A stretch of DNA of 64,000 nt from assembly GCF_000447295.1 (NCBI RefSeq), contig NZ_KE650771.1, positions 6,374,295 through 6,438,294 on the forward strand. The letters run 5' to 3'. The stretch comes from Fischerella sp. PCC 9431 (lineage in GTDB: Bacteria; Cyanobacteriota; Cyanobacteriia; Cyanobacteriales; Nostocaceae). The notes under the pieces were generated by a model. The model ran no database searches. It saw only the letters and a list, made by a program, of their open reading frames with translations, and was not told where the DNA came from. Both the position numbers and the translations under genes were made by a program. This document shows, one piece after another, positions 24,694 to 35,078 of this stretch (positions are counted from its first letter, which is position 1; each line of letters starts with the position of its first letter).

Positions 24694-25764
24694 TCAACTG
24701 ACTAAAATTGGTGTACCGCTAGATAGAATCAGTGGGAAATTATGGGTATTAGGAGCGTGCATTGCTTGTATACCAAGATTAGCTCGATTGAGGATATCAG
24801 CATCTGTAGGAATCACTTCACCCCGACTATCTAAGATAGAGTGATTGAAGTTAAAGCCATTCAGGTTAAAAGCTACAGAACAAATACCTAATGCAGCAAA
24901 CCAAATACCTATTGTTGGCAAAGCAGCTAGCAGAAAATTAAAAATGCGGTGATTTTGACTAGCAAAAGGTGGAATCAACAGGCGACCTAAAAAACCATAA
25001 TGTCCTGCTAAGTAGCTGTAAGTCCTTTGCTGTTGACCAAATTGGTATCCAGTGTTGATAGGTTCGTTTTCATCGGTATTGCAAATTAGGCTCGAAGTGA
25101 CTAACGAACCATGCAAGGAACTTAAAAGTGCGCCACCAAAGACTCCAGCAACCCCCAACATATGGAACGGATGCATAAGAATATTGTGATTTGCTTGTAC
25201 GGCCATCATAAAGTGGAATGTCCCTGCGATTCCCAAAGGTAAACCCTCAGCAAAGCTACCTTGACCAATAGGATAAACTAGCAAAACAGCTGTTGCTGCG
25301 GCAACATTTGCGGAAAAAGCAATAGCAATCCAAGGACGCATACCAAGGCGATAGCTAAGTTCCCAAAGTCTTCCTAAGTAGCACCAAATCCCAATTAAAA
25401 AGTGCAGCACAATTAACTGATAAGGACCACCATTATAAAGCCATTCATCTAAGGAAGCAGCTTCCCAAAGAGGATAAAAATGCAAACCAACCGCAGCAGA
25501 AGTTGGCACAACAGCAGCAGTAATCAAATTGTTGCCAGCCATCAAAGAACCTTTTATTGGCTCTCTAATACCTTCCATATCTACTCCAGGGGCAACAATA
25601 AAAGCGAGAATGAAACAAATAGCAGCAGCGAGCAAAGTAGGAATCATCAGCACCCCAAACCAGCCGATATAAATTCGATTGTTAGTGCTGGTAATCCACG
25701 CGCAAAATCGGTTCCATAGATTAGAAAAATCAAATTCTTTTCGACGTTGAATAATTGTCGTCAT
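24694..25764 (-). CDS. Strongly divergent photosystem II D1 protein (rogue-type PsbA)
   Basis: A 356-residue D1 protein with the five-helix core. Conserved landmarks are [46 protein letters not shown] (YZ, Tyr161), the P680 ligand region [14 protein letters not shown] (His198) and HGSLVTSSL (His215). Aligned by eye to ordinary D1, many cofactor ligands are changed: Asp170 to Glu, Glu189 to Asn, Glu333 to Ala, Asp342 to Ile and Ala344 to Ser. His332 and His337 remain. Gln130 is Leu, and the non-haem iron ligand His272 is Asn. Such a protein should not build a working oxygen-evolving cluster. It resembles rogue or sentinel D1 forms thought to make inactive PSII. I chose the ATG at 25764, with AGGAGG before it. 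Confidence 0.88.
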   Translation of the reverse strand: MTTIIQRRKEFDFSNLWNRFCAWITSTNNRIYIGWFGVLMIPTLLAAAICFILAFIVAPGVDMEGIREPIKGSLMAGNNLITAAVVPTSAAVGLHFYPLWEAASLDEWLYNGGPYQLIVLHFLIGIWCYLGRLWELSYRLGMRPWIAIAFSANVAAATAVLLVYPIGQGSFAEGLPLGIAGTFHFMMAVQANHNILMHPFHMLGVAGVFGGALLSSLHGSLVTSSLICNTDENEPINTGYQFGQQQRTYSYLAGHYGFLGRLLIPPFASQNHRIFNFLLAALPTIGIWFAALGICSVAFNLNGFNFNHSILDSRGEVIPTDADILNRANLGIQAMHAPNTHNFPLILSSGTPILVS

Positions 25765-26035
25765 CGTTTCTACCTCCTCTGAAAAGAGAATGTGCATAAA
25801 TTTTGAAAATGAGTTAAACACGCAATATTTTAGTTTTTTATCCAGTTAACTCTGTATATTTCGTGGTTGCAAAGTCTGGTAGCAGTTCGTGTTTTAATTG
25901 CTGAGTTTTTGAGCGATTAAATTTCCGGAATATTCTCTATACATTCTAGAAAAAGTGTTAGTAATAATTACGAGCTAGTCAAAGATCTTTGCAATCCTTT
26001 GTAGATGTTTACTAAAATTAAATTCATTGGTGGAA

Positions 26036-26080
26036 GTTCGTAGTGAGGACTAAAGTCCTCAAAATAAGGGCTAAAGCCCC
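26036..26080. repeat. Palindromic intergenic element, partial copy 3
   Basis: Starts GTTCGTAGTGAGGACTAAAG and continues with GTCCTC and a second hairpin AAGGGCTAAAGCCCC. It shares the end and hairpin types with the copies at 1555 and 6873, but its second end is not recognisable. It lies just downstream of the HlyD gene at 26099 and could serve as its terminator. Confidence 0.6.
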
Positions 26081-26098
26081 TTGCGTAAATCCTGTTAA

Positions 26099-27502
26099 CT
26101 ATCGAGAAATAACACGCTTTCCATCATCAATTTGCTCGCTGGGATGAAGAATTACTACTTCCCCTTGCTTAAGTCCCCGTTTAATTTCAGCTTCAAAATC
26201 GCTATGCTGTCCAAGTTCAATCTGCCGTCGATTAGCTTTGCCATTGTTAACCACAAAGGTACACCAGGATTTACCACAGCGAAACAGTGAACTCAATGGC
26301 ACTTTCAACACATCTTTACCATCCCAGATCACAATCTGTACGTCAACGCGATAAGCATCACCAAATGAGTGTGGTTGCTCAGTAAAATCACCAATGACGT
26401 TGACACGCTGTTCTTCAACACCAAGGGCAGAAACTTTAGTAAATGCAGCAGGCTCTATATATCTGACTTTTGCTCGAATTGCTTTTGTTTGGGTTCCTTG
26501 GTCGATGAGAATTTGGTCATCTGGTTTAATTTTAATGGCATCACTGGAAAGCAGATCAATGACTAACTCCAGATTTGAGATATTGCCAATATTTAAAAGT
26601 GGAGTGCCAGATGTCACATACTGGGCGCTTTTTTTTTGTACTCGCAATACTTGTCCACTCACAGGTGAATGGATTTCTGTACGAGCTGCTTCATCTTTTA
26701 ACTTGGCGAGTTCGGCTTCGACGCTAGCAATCCGAGCATCGTAAACTTTGAGCAAATAATCCGGGTCTCTTTGTTGCTGTTGTAATACACTTAAGGCAGC
26801 CTGTGCTACCTCAACTTCATTTGCACTTGCTTTTGCAGCCAGCTTTGCAGCTTCCCATTCTTTGGCTTTGGTAGTTTGATGGAGTTGAGCAAGTTCCCAA
26901 TCTTTGCGAGGAATTACCCCAGATGCTTGCAGTTCTTGAGCGCGTTCGGCATCCCGTCGTGCTTGTTCAAGTGCTGCTTGTGCTTGTACAATTTTGGCCT
27001 CAGCCTGTCGCTGATTTGCTATTGCTGCTTGAATTCTTTGGCGTGCTTGTTCTAAATTTGCTTCCTTTGGTCGCTGCGTTGCGACGCCTTGGCGCTGTGC
27101 TTGCCACTCTGTTAGTCTTCCCAAGGCTTCTTTGACTGAAGATGTGAGGGGAAGAGGGTCAATTCTAGCAACTATATCTCCTTGCTTGATTTTATCACCT
27201 TCATCTAGTTCAATGCGGGCAAGACGACCATCAACGGGGGCGGAAATGCTAAAGCGATCGCGTACTCTTGTTTTACCTTCAGCATTAACTGTAACTTGCA
27301 ATTCACCACGACTCACAAGCCCAGTATCAACCGGAATGGGGGCTGGACGAAATGCCTGTACAATCAAAATGAAGGTGGCCAGTGCGATCACAGCATAAAT
27401 CAACAGCTTCGGTGAGATTTTTGGCAGACGCTTCCTCAAAGCCTTAGTTTTTGGGTTTAATTTGTGGTTAGTTGGTTGGTCAGGCAAAGGTAATAGCTTC
27501 AT
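26099..27502 (-). CDS. HlyD/MacA-type membrane fusion protein of a second exporter
   Basis: A 467-residue periplasmic adaptor. It has an N-terminal helix (LLIYAVIALATFILIVQAF), a lipoyl half-motif (NAEGKTRVRDRFSISAPVDGRLARIELDEGDKIKQGDIVARIDP), a long Ala/Gln-rich coiled coil (about 125-265) and the second lipoyl half (RTEIHSPVSGQVLRVQKKSAQYVTSGTPLLNIG). Barrel and membrane-proximal domains end in LKVPLSSLFRCGKSWCTFVVNNGKANRRQIELG. It belongs with the FtsX-like permease 94 bases upstream and, by family logic, with the MacB/LolD-type ATPase at 31740-32498. The coiled coil indicates contact with a TolC-like channel. The CGKSWC pair of cysteines is a visible oddity. Confidence 0.85.
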   Translation of the reverse strand: MKLLPLPDQPTNHKLNPKTKALRKRLPKISPKLLIYAVIALATFILIVQAFRPAPIPVDTGLVSRGELQVTVNAEGKTRVRDRFSISAPVDGRLARIELDEGDKIKQGDIVARIDPLPLTSSVKEALGRLTEWQAQRQGVATQRPKEANLEQARQRIQAAIANQRQAEAKIVQAQAALEQARRDAERAQELQASGVIPRKDWELAQLHQTTKAKEWEAAKLAAKASANEVEVAQAALSVLQQQQRDPDYLLKVYDARIASVEAELAKLKDEAARTEIHSPVSGQVLRVQKKSAQYVTSGTPLLNIGNISNLELVIDLLSSDAIKIKPDDQILIDQGTQTKAIRAKVRYIEPAAFTKVSALGVEEQRVNVIGDFTEQPHSFGDAYRVDVQIVIWDGKDVLKVPLSSLFRCGKSWCTFVVNNGKANRRQIELGQHSDFEAEIKRGLKQGEVVILHPSEQIDDGKRVISR

Positions 27503-27553
27503 AACCAGGCTATGCGATCGCGATCAGGAAATGCTGATCTGGCTATGATATAG

Positions 27554-27586
27554 AGGTTAATCAAAAAAGTTGAGGAACTTGTGAAG
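27554..27586 (+). promoter_or_regulatory. Shared upstream element, copy 1 (TGAGGAACTTGTGAAG)
   Basis: AGGTTAA, an A-rich spacer and TTGAGGAACTTGTGAAG lie in the 94-base gap before the HlyD gene. The same arrangement recurs at 30911-30943, the core recurs at 34419-34434, and an inverted related copy lies at 34467-34497. The repetition before separate transcription units suggests a binding site or a small repeat family. Confidence 0.45.
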
Positions 27587-27596
27587 CATTTCTTGC

Positions 27597-29963
27597 TTAC
27601 TCCCTTGTCTTCAACACAGCAATTAAATCCAAATTCACCAATTGGCGGCGAACAATTGCTCCAGAAACAATCGCGGCTATAGTCACTACCACAAATGCAA
27701 AGGCAAAAGTCGCCCTAGTTACAACTAAAGGAAAACGGTACAGTTCTGAATTATACGCAGAAGACATCAAAGCACAAAAACCAAACCCAATCGCAAATCC
27801 CAAGGGAATCGCCGCCAGTGTCAGCACTGCTTGTTCACCTAATAAAATTACTGCAATTTCTGCTTGCGTGAAACCAATTACCCGCAGCGTTGCTAGTTCC
27901 CGACTGCGTTCTGATAAAGCAATACGGGCGGCATTGTAAATCACCCCAAAGGCAATAATACAAGCAAAAATTACCAATATAGTAGTAAAAATACTGAGAC
28001 TACCTGCAATAGTTTCTTGAAAACGAGCGATCGCCATTTTCCGTATCGATACTCCGCTCACTGCTGGTGTCCGTTTTAGCAGCGCATACAGTCGGTCAAT
28101 TTCCAGGGAGTCAGCAGCCAGATATGCTCCAGATATGGTTGCTCCCTCTTGCATTAACCGATTCAACGCCTGGATATTCATGTACGCAGAAACACCAATA
28201 AGTTCATCAACTAGCCCCGCAACAGCAACAGTACGAGTCGGTCTTTCTCCTTCCAAAACCTCTACTGTTAGCACGTCACCAGGTTTGACTCCCAAAATTT
28301 CTGCTAGCTTGGTCGTCAGCATAACTCCATTTTCTGATAGCATTGCTGCATGTAAATGGCGATTCACCAACCGCCGCAGTTTGCCCCCTACTTCCAATCC
28401 CGTCAAAGCAATTCGATAGGTACGATGTTCAAAACGCAACTTTGCGGGTACGGTGCGAAATGGTTCGGCACGCAAAACACCCGGTAAATGGGCGATTTCA
28501 TAACGCGCACGGTTCGGACGCGGTTCGTTAAACACAACCGTCACATCCTCCCGTTGAACATTGCGATATTGTACATCAATCATATATTGCATCGCATCGG
28601 TGGAGTAACGACCAACAACCAACATCGCAACCGCCAGAGAAATGCCTACAATCGACAGCAAAGCCTGGATTGGCTTGCGTTCCAAATTCCGCAGGATGAT
28701 TCGACTCACAGGTGAAACAAAAGACTGAAAACCCAAGCGTTCGATGATGGTGCGGCGAAAGCGGGCGGGTGGTTCGGGACGCATGGCGATCGCGGGAGGG
28801 AGGGAAACTGCTTTCTGCACAGCTATAAATGCGCCGATGACAGCAGCACCGACACTGATAAAAATAGCACCAGCCACCACACTGATCCCCGCTTCGTAAC
28901 GCAGGAGGGGAAAGCAGAAAAACCGCGTATAATTTTTAGTGACAGCCGCACCAAACCACAACCCTAAAGCTGTTCCCAGGAATGCACCTGTCAATGCGAT
29001 CGCCAGCACAAACTTGAGATAATGTAAACCAATGCTTAAATTGTTGTAGCCAAAAGCTTTGAGAACGGCGATTTGGTCGCGCTGGGTGGCAATAATCCGA
29101 GAAAGCAGGATGTGCAATAAAAACGCGGCTATACCCAAAAAGATGAACGGTACTAGAGTTGCAGTTCCTCGCAATTGAGTAATTTCCTCTGAGAGAAAAC
29201 GATTAGAAAGCTGGTCTTTGCGTCCGTAAGCCCCAAAACCGCCATACTTTTCCAAAAGCCGATCAAGGTGAAAAATCACATCTGCTTCAATTGCACCCCG
29301 CATTAGTGTCAGCGTTACATCATTAAACGCCCCATCCATATTAAAAGCAGTTCCCAATGCTTCCCGTCCCATCCACAAAACACCAAACCGCTTGTTATCA
29401 GGGAAAATATCGCCTGTTCCCTGAATCGAGTAAACATACTCTGGCGACAGCGCTACCCCGACAATTCGCAACTTTTGCCAGCGTCCGTTGATGACTGCAC
29501 CCACAGAATCACCCAAATTTAGGTTATGTGCCTTGGCAAAGTTCTCACTAATTAATACCTCATCGCTGCGTCCTGGTACGATATAGCGTCCTTTACGCAA
29601 ATAGAGGTTATTGAGCATCGGCATTTGGCGCTCTGGTATTGATATTAACCGCCCCGTTGCAGGTTCATTCTGGCCGGAGATGTCGAGGCTAACATCTGCG
29701 ATCACCCGCGTTTGTACCTGTGCCACTCCGGGAATTTCTCTAATCTGCGCTGATAGCGATTCAGGTGCGCGTTTAAGTTGGGCGAATACTTGAGCAAAAT
29801 GATATTGCTGGTAATAAGTGGCTTGGGTGAGTTTAAGCGATTCGTAAGCACTCAACATTGAGACAAAACTGGCAATTCCACAAGCGACAACGAGGGCGAT
29901 CGCGATTATTTGACCACGCAAGCGTGAAAGATCACGGATCAGTTTTTTGTCGAGTGCTTTCAT
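27597..29963 (-). CDS. Large FtsX-family exporter permease
   Basis: A 788-residue permease with two FtsX modules. The order is an N-terminal helix ([21 protein letters not shown]), a periplasmic domain (about 60-265), three helices (about 268-390, including [21 protein letters not shown]), a further helix ([18 protein letters not shown]), a second periplasmic domain (about 450-650) and three C-terminal helices ([44 protein letters not shown]...). This ten-helix layout is typical of exporters that work with MacB/LolD-type ATPases. Its HlyD partner is directly downstream. The expected ATPase gene is 1.8 kb upstream, separated by a truncated DUF262 gene and an opposing nuclease-like gene. The substrate is unknown. 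Confidence 0.86.
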   Translation of the reverse strand: MKALDKKLIRDLSRLRGQIIAIALVVACGIASFVSMLSAYESLKLTQATYYQQYHFAQVFAQLKRAPESLSAQIREIPGVAQVQTRVIADVSLDISGQNEPATGRLISIPERQMPMLNNLYLRKGRYIVPGRSDEVLISENFAKAHNLNLGDSVGAVINGRWQKLRIVGVALSPEYVYSIQGTGDIFPDNKRFGVLWMGREALGTAFNMDGAFNDVTLTLMRGAIEADVIFHLDRLLEKYGGFGAYGRKDQLSNRFLSEEITQLRGTATLVPFIFLGIAAFLLHILLSRIIATQRDQIAVLKAFGYNNLSIGLHYLKFVLAIALTGAFLGTALGLWFGAAVTKNYTRFFCFPLLRYEAGISVVAGAIFISVGAAVIGAFIAVQKAVSLPPAIAMRPEPPARFRRTIIERLGFQSFVSPVSRIILRNLERKPIQALLSIVGISLAVAMLVVGRYSTDAMQYMIDVQYRNVQREDVTVVFNEPRPNRARYEIAHLPGVLRAEPFRTVPAKLRFEHRTYRIALTGLEVGGKLRRLVNRHLHAAMLSENGVMLTTKLAEILGVKPGDVLTVEVLEGERPTRTVAVAGLVDELIGVSAYMNIQALNRLMQEGATISGAYLAADSLEIDRLYALLKRTPAVSGVSIRKMAIARFQETIAGSLSIFTTILVIFACIIAFGVIYNAARIALSERSRELATLRVIGFTQAEIAVILLGEQAVLTLAAIPLGFAIGFGFCALMSSAYNSELYRFPLVVTRATFAFAFVVVTIAAIVSGAIVRRQLVNLDLIAVLKTRE

Positions 29964-29979
29964 GGTAATTGCCGTCTCA

Positions 29980-30651
29980 TCAAGGAGTTAAAGTCTCGAA
30001 AATTAGGTAAGAATTAGCTTCATCTGCGACTAATATTAAAATTGATACTAATTTATCTCTGATACACTCTTCAAGTTCGATTAAAACTTCCACAAAATCA
30101 CCTGATTTTTTTATTCGTTTTTGAACTTCTCGGTACATGGATAAATATGCGTCAACTATTAATTTGTTTGATTTGTCTATATTTCTCTTTTTAGATAAAT
30201 CGCGCAAGTTGGTAATTGCTTTATATTCAACAATATATTCTTGATAGAACTGATTATTTCTGTAATTAAGGACTAGCTTAGATTCCGTTTTACGAGTTCG
30301 CAGATTTAATGAGCCTAAATACTTGTTTGAAATAGTTTGAGCTAACTGCTCATCTCCTTTTTCTTTAGCTATATTTCTAAGTACGCACATCAATATTGAT
30401 ATAGTTGTTACACGCTGCTGCCCATCTATAAGCATTAACTCAGGCTTTTTTGAGTTATTTACAACAACTGAACCAACAAAGTGTTCGCTACGTTTTTCGT
30501 CCAGCGTCTCAGTGATATCATTCCAAAGTTGTTCAACTTGTGATTCTGTCCATGAATAATCTCTTTGGAAACTAAGCACTGTGTAATATTTATTACCTGT
30601 AAGTAATTCCCCAAAACTCATTAATCGGCTATCAATACTGGACGTTGGCAT
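29980..30651 (-). pseudogene. Truncated DUF262 gene (GmrSD-like N-terminal half)
   Basis: 223 residues of a DUF262 protein. The N-terminal hallmark YTVLSFQRDYSWTESQVEQLWNDI is present, followed by HFVGSVVV and the nucleotide-handling motif LMLIDGQQRVTTISILMCVLRNI. The frame stops right after LIFETLTP, where intact relatives continue (FETLN-R-G...) with several hundred more residues including a DUF1524/HNH nuclease part. The 3' end is therefore lost, and the remaining coding sequence ends 16 bases before the FtsX gene. Intact proteins of this family are type IV restriction or phage-defence enzymes cutting modified DNA. The half left here could still bind NTP, but nuclease activity is not expected. 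The 397-base gap upstream (30652-31048) holds the repeat at 30911 and no further gene. Confidence 0.75.
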
Positions 30652-30910
30652 TTGAAAATCCTGAATGTTTATGAATCATGTATGGTATCTAAGTACTAGG
30701 TTAACAAGTTTACTTGGGAATGTGTACACCCCGCTATATAAAACACAAGTCTACCGGAGTAGCGTTGCATTAATTACATCGCAAATATCACCAAAATGCT
30801 TTATTCTTAGTAGTCAAAGATTAGATTTCTTTATGCTACATTCAGTAACTATTTTTGCGATAGCCACAAACTTTTACCTATCACGCTTGAGTGTGAGATG
30901 AGTAATCTTA

Positions 30911-30943
30911 AGGTTAAACAAAAAACTTGAGGAACTTGTGAGG
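30911..30943 (+). promoter_or_regulatory. Shared upstream element, copy 2
   Basis: AGGTTAAACAAAAAACTTGA continues with GGAACTTGTGAGG, nearly identical to the copy at 27554. It lies between the truncated DUF262 gene (minus) and the nuclease-like gene (plus), 106 bases before the latter's start. Confidence 0.45.
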
Positions 30944-31048
30944 GTTGGTAAGATTAAGGGGAGATGGAGTTAAGATTGAGGTGTATAGCCAATATTAAGA
31001 GAGATTAAAGATATTAGAAAAATAGATTCTGGTTCAAGAGGTGGAAAA

Positions 31049-31663
31049 ATGGCTTACAGCGATTTTAGTCTTGCTAAGGTGAAAAAGGATTTTGGCTTAA
31101 CTTTCGATGAAACTCGTAATTTATTTGCTGATATACAACCTGTGAAACCATCTGATACATTAGCAACTATTTTGAAGGATTATATTCCTTTGGCTACTTC
31201 AATTGCCACAGAAAAAGCTCGCTCTGAGTTTTTAATTGCACCTATTTTGGCGGAGCTCAGACGATTATTCAATAACAAAATATCGCTGTTTTCTGGAAAT
31301 GAATTTAATGTTGATGCCAGCAAAGGTTTACAAGGTTTTTGCGATTATATTATCAGTGCTTCTCAGGAACAATTATTCATTTCTGCTCCGGTAATGTTTA
31401 TTTTTGAGGCTAAAAAGGAAGATATTATTGGTGGTCTTGGTCAATGTGTGGCGGCGATGATTGCAGCACAGTTATTTAATCAAAATCAAGGGAATGAAGT
31501 GGAACGAATTTATGGGTCGGTTACGAGTGGAACTAATTGGAAGTTTTTGTTTATAGAAGGAAATGCTGTTTATATTGATTCCGTTGAGTACTATATTAAA
31601 GAAGTTGATCAGATTTTAGGGATTTTAATGGAACCTTTTCAGCCTGTTTTGACTGTTGTGTAA
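31049..31663 (+). CDS. PD-(D/E)XK nuclease-like protein
   Basis: A 204-residue soluble protein starting MAYSDFSLAKVKKDFGLTFDETRNLFADIQPVKPSDTLATILKDYIPLATSIATEKARSEFLIAPILAEL. A restriction-endonuclease-like core follows: GLQGFCDYIISASQEQLFISAPVMFIFEAKKEDIIGGLGQCVAAMIAAQLFN. The D...E-x-K pairing (Asp in FCDY, FEAKKED) fits the PD-(D/E)XK active site. This small family is widespread and often multi-copy in filamentous cyanobacteria, with no proven role. It is the only plus-strand gene inside the second exporter locus and lies between the truncated DUF262 gene and the ATPase gene, so it probably came in with the DNA that split that operon. A role as part of a defence or mobile unit is possible. 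Confidence 0.65.
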   Translation: MAYSDFSLAKVKKDFGLTFDETRNLFADIQPVKPSDTLATILKDYIPLATSIATEKARSEFLIAPILAELRRLFNNKISLFSGNEFNVDASKGLQGFCDYIISASQEQLFISAPVMFIFEAKKEDIIGGLGQCVAAMIAAQLFNQNQGNEVERIYGSVTSGTNWKFLFIEGNAVYIDSVEYYIKEVDQILGILMEPFQPVLTVV

Positions 31664-31739
31664 GGTAAGGGGAACAAGAAACAGGGAAAAAGCTTTTATG
31701 GCTAGCGCCAAGCTGCGCTAACATGCATCCGATAGCTAC

Positions 31740-32498
31740 TTACCATTCCAACTCTCCAGGTGCAACCTTACTCTCATTTTGCTGGACGCTGGTAATTTGA
31801 CCGCTTCTCATTGTCACTACCCTGTCAGCCATCCCTGCAATACCTGCGTTGTGAGTAATCACCGCAGTTGTTGTACCCAACTCATGATTAACCTGTGCCA
31901 GTGCTTCCAACACCAGCTTACCTGTTTGGTAATCTAGCGCCCCGGTGGGTTCGTCGCACAACAGCACCTCTGGACGTTTAGCGATCGCCCGCGCAATAGC
32001 TACCCGTTGTTGTTCGCCACCAGACATCTGCGCGGGAAAATGATTTAGGCGATCGCTCAATCCCACCAATTCTAAAGCTTCTTCTGGTCGCATTGGTTTA
32101 CGAGCAACTTCAGTGACTAATGCTACATTCTCTTTTGCCGTCAGGCTGGGAATCAAATTATAAAATTGAAAAATAAACCCGACACAATGACGGCGAAACT
32201 GAGTTAATTCTGCATCGCTAGCGTGTGTGATTTCACGTCCCCGAAAATACACACGACCGCTAGTAGGTATATCAAGCCCACCAAGAATATTCAGCAAAGT
32301 TGATTTACCGCTTCCTGATGCTCCTAGCAGTACTACAAATTCACCTTCATATAAGTCTAGGTCAACTCCTCGCAAAGCATGAACTTCCACCTCACCCATG
32401 TGATACACCTTAGTGATATTTTCTACATGGAAGATAACTTGCGGCAATGCGGTTAGATTGAGGTGAAATTGGGGATTTTTATTCACCTGCTTGCTCAT
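31740..32498 (-). CDS. MacB/LolD/DevA-type ABC exporter ATPase
   Basis: A 252-residue ABC ATPase with all motifs: Walker [10 protein letters not shown]-loop [18 protein letters not shown], signature [15 protein letters not shown], Walker [14 protein letters not shown] and the H-loop ITHN. The [10 protein letters not shown] and CDEPTGALD wording places it in the MacB/LolD/DevA subfamily, which works with FtsX-type permeases. It most likely energises the FtsX/HlyD pair at 26099-29963, from which it is separated by an insertion. It could also serve the DevBC pair at 20872-23269, which lacks a DevA. It begins 47 bases after the decarboxylase gene in the same direction. Cytoplasmic face of the inner membrane. 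Confidence 0.88.
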   Translation of the reverse strand: MSKQVNKNPQFHLNLTALPQVIFHVENITKVYHMGEVEVHALRGVDLDLYEGEFVVLLGASGSGKSTLLNILGGLDIPTSGRVYFRGREITHASDAELTQFRRHCVGFIFQFYNLIPSLTAKENVALVTEVARKPMRPEEALELVGLSDRLNHFPAQMSGGEQQRVAIARAIAKRPEVLLCDEPTGALDYQTGKLVLEALAQVNHELGTTTAVITHNAGIAGMADRVVTMRSGQITSVQQNESKVAPGELEW

Positions 32499-32545
32499 AA
32501 TTACGCCCAGACTTAGATGAATATGGATAAGCTGAAACTGTAGTA

Positions 32546-34360
32546 TTATTTAAAGCCACGACCGGTATGTGGAACGTGGATAAGTTTCTTGGGCTTGTGA
32601 GTTACGTAAATATCATCAGCTTCAAGTTCTGGCTGTTCTTCCTCCTGCTTAGGAAAAGCACCAGGCTGACTAAGATCTTGGATCAATTCATCAATTAAGG
32701 CAGTGGTAACGTGTGCCATGATGAAAATATGGGAATACTCACGCTTTTGACCTTTCACATACAAAGTCTCGCCCGATAGAGAATATTTAAAGACAATATC
32801 GTCACTAGCACGTTTGAAACGGATAGTAAGTGATAGTGGCGTGTGTGCGACCCACAAGTCCTCGCCCAACTTTTCTGCTAGCGCCTTTAATTGTAAGTAT
32901 GTATAAGTAACAATATTTTCTGTATAAAGCACCTGATCAACCTGGGCTGCGTAAGAATTTTTTGCCAAGTAGTCCCAGAAAAGCATCGCTGAGAAGCCGT
33001 TGCGAGAGCCAGCAAATGTAGTATCCTGAGAACCGATATATTCTGGATTGTCGGGTGGGCGTAGCTGATACTTTGTTTTGGTCATATAAATACCGCATGG
33101 TAACGGTGTGCCGATCCACTTGTGTCCACTCATGGCGATCGAATGTACAAAGGATAGACGAAAGTCAAAGTTCGGGGCGCGCTGTGAGATTCTGCCCATG
33201 TTATATGCCATTTCAATAAATGGCATATACGCAGCACCGAGCGCACCATCCACATGGAACCAGTAGCCATTGCGAATATCATACTTGGTCGGATCTTCGG
33301 GATCATAATATACCTTGCGATTATCAAGACCATATTTTTTTAAAATCGGAAGCAAAGCTTTGCCTGCTGCTTCTACATCGTCGTAGGCTCCTTTAAATGT
33401 GGTGCCGTAGTTAAAGCACACGAGAATAGGATATCCCTTGGCAGCAAAAAACTCGACGAGCTTGCACAGAGATTCAATATCAATCGAGCCAGACCCATCG
33501 TTTCCGCCTTGGGATGGCACCTCTTTTGGCCAGGGCTGACCGGGTGCTAATGGATTTTCCTGTGGATATTTTTCAGTACCAACCTCGTAGAAATTCTGAA
33601 TAGCCATTACGCGCATGGCTTTGATAATTGAGTAGTGGGTGTCTTCTGAATAAAATGCAACGGGAGTGTGGGCGTTCGGGTTTTCCTCTAAAACAGGTGC
33701 TTGCTGATAGATGAGGCGGCGCGGTACTGAGCGTGACTGACCTGACAAACTGGCCTTTTTGGCTTCTTCTTCAACTGTAGGGTCATTGAGTAAAAACTTA
33801 CCAGCTAAATAATCACGTCCATTCCACAAACCGTACAAGTTACCTTCCGTGCAACCCATCGTGAGGATATAGCCCCAGTAAGACTCTGGGTCATTAGGAT
33901 CGTGTGGCCAACGTGTATTCCACAGCGAGGCGTAATAATCTAGAACCGCACGCTCCATAAACTTGCTGTTGACGGTGAAATTACCACTTTGGAAAGGGTC
34001 GCCGACGTTATTGATGTGATAATTGAGGTACTGCTTCAAATCTTGTTCGTAGTTGAAGCTTTGATTGACTTGATAGCCAAGGAAATAAGTTTTCTGTACA
34101 GACTCATAATTCTGCAATTGTCTTAGAGCAGCTGTTCGTTGTTCAAAAGTCAAACCTGTTGAAGGTAGAGCGAAGTTTTTGCAACTAATACCAGGTACTG
34201 TCGGGTACGTAGAGCATGAATCTTTTGTGGGAGGTGAGACCATCGCTGCGCCACCAAGCATGTCTGAATCAAAGACAGTCTGCTGCCAAAATTCGAGTTT
34301 TGAGGTGAAAAACAGAGCATTATCTAGATTTTCTTGGTTATTTTCGTCACTTATGCTCAT
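32546..34360 (-). CDS. PLP-dependent group II amino acid decarboxylase
   Basis: A 604-residue PLP enzyme of the group II (histidine/tyrosine/glutamate decarboxylase) fold. The PLP-pocket region is [26 protein letters not shown] (about 190). The substrate/cofactor His-Asp region is [13 protein letters not shown] and [16 protein letters not shown]. The Schiff-base lysine is in [22 protein letters not shown]. The protein is longer than typical histidine decarboxylases, with an extended N-terminus (about 100 residues) and a charged C-terminal tail. The amine it makes is not evident from sequence. I chose the ATG at 34360 (GGAGGAG before it); the longer frame uses that ribosome site as codons after a TTG. 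The exporter ATPase gene follows after 47 bases, hinting that the amine or a derivative is exported. Confidence 0.8.
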   Translation of the reverse strand: MSISDENNQENLDNALFFTSKLEFWQQTVFDSDMLGGAAMVSPPTKDSCSTYPTVPGISCKNFALPSTGLTFEQRTAALRQLQNYESVQKTYFLGYQVNQSFNYEQDLKQYLNYHINNVGDPFQSGNFTVNSKFMERAVLDYYASLWNTRWPHDPNDPESYWGYILTMGCTEGNLYGLWNGRDYLAGKFLLNDPTVEEEAKKASLSGQSRSVPRRLIYQQAPVLEENPNAHTPVAFYSEDTHYSIIKAMRVMAIQNFYEVGTEKYPQENPLAPGQPWPKEVPSQGGNDGSGSIDIESLCKLVEFFAAKGYPILVCFNYGTTFKGAYDDVEAAGKALLPILKKYGLDNRKVYYDPEDPTKYDIRNGYWFHVDGALGAAYMPFIEMAYNMGRISQRAPNFDFRLSFVHSIAMSGHKWIGTPLPCGIYMTKTKYQLRPPDNPEYIGSQDTTFAGSRNGFSAMLFWDYLAKNSYAAQVDQVLYTENIVTYTYLQLKALAEKLGEDLWVAHTPLSLTIRFKRASDDIVFKYSLSGETLYVKGQKREYSHIFIMAHVTTALIDELIQDLSQPGAFPKQEEEQPELEADDIYVTHKPKKLIHVPHTGRGFK

Positions 34361-34418
34361 AATCTCCTCCAAAGGGTTTGATTCTGAGTTCGATAAATAT
34401 AGTTATAGAAAAATAACA

Positions 34419-34497
34419 TGAGGAACTTGTGAAGAGATTTTTAACAAGGTAAGTGGCGAGCCATATCCTCACAAATTCATCAAGTTTTTTGCCTAAC
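34419..34497. repeat. Shared upstream element, copies 3 (direct) and 4 (inverted)
   Basis: TGAGGAACTTGTGAAG at 34419-34434 repeats the cores of 27571 and 30928. At 34467-34497 the reverse strand reads AGGCAAAAAACTTGATGAATTTGTGAGG, an inverted related copy. Both lie in the 166-base divergent gap between the decarboxylase (minus) and the protease gene (plus), so they could govern either. Confidence 0.45.
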
Positions 34498-34526
34498 TTC
34501 AAAACAGGGTTAAACAGCCAAAAATT

Positions 34527-34988
34527 ATGAATTATAATGTGATTGCAATTGGTTACGGTAATGAGTTGTGTAGTGATGATGGAATTGGGCAACGAGTAGC
34601 TAAAGCATTGCATCTATCAAATGTGAAATCTATTGCTGTCCACCAACTCACGCCCGAACTTGCTGAAGCTTTAGTAAATGCTGATTTTGCAGTCTTTATC
34701 GATGCTTGTTTAATATCGGAAACTTCTCAGGTGCAAGTACAATTGCTCTCACCTGAATCTTTCAACATTATTGCTGGACATACAGCCGATCCGCGATCGC
34801 TTCTTGCTTTGACTCAAGCTGTTTACGGTTATTGTCCCCAAGCTTGGTGGATAAAAGTGCCAGGAGTAAACTTTGAATTTGGCGATCGCTTATCACCAAC
34901 TGCTGAAATTGGAGTGGCGATCGCTTTACAACAAATTACCCGAATTAGTGTTGCTGTGAGCAGAACAACCCCATCTATAAAAAGGTGA
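34527..34988 (+). CDS. Hydrogenase-maturation-type protease
   Basis: A 153-residue peptidase of the HycI/HupW/HoxW family. It carries the nickel-site motif IGYGNELCSDDGIGQRVA near the N-terminus and the central VFIDACL region. Conserved His in AGHTADPRSLLALTQAVYG and the C-terminal IKVPGVNFEFGDRLSPTAEIGVAIALQQI are also present. These enzymes clip the C-terminus of the large NiFe hydrogenase subunit after nickel is inserted. No hydrogenase structural genes are in the window, so its partner is elsewhere or it is a stray member. The active-site Glu/Asp and His are visible. A small membrane protein gene follows 90 bases later on the same strand. Confidence 0.8.
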   Translation: MNYNVIAIGYGNELCSDDGIGQRVAKALHLSNVKSIAVHQLTPELAEALVNADFAVFIDACLISETSQVQVQLLSPESFNIIAGHTADPRSLLALTQAVYGYCPQAWWIKVPGVNFEFGDRLSPTAEIGVAIALQQITRISVAVSRTTPSIKR

Positions 34989-35078
34989 ATGTGTCAAGTT
35001 TGGTTAACTTCACAAGTTATTCAGATTCTTTATCTAAGTTGGAGGTGAGGCAATGACAAAAGAATTCTGGGAGCAATT

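Noticed and set aside
24694-25764. Chlorophyll f synthase (ChlF)
   Set aside because: ChlF is also a D1 relative lacking Mn ligands, but the gene is not in a far-red cluster and the sequence shows no features I can tie to ChlF. Rogue-type D1 is the safer call.
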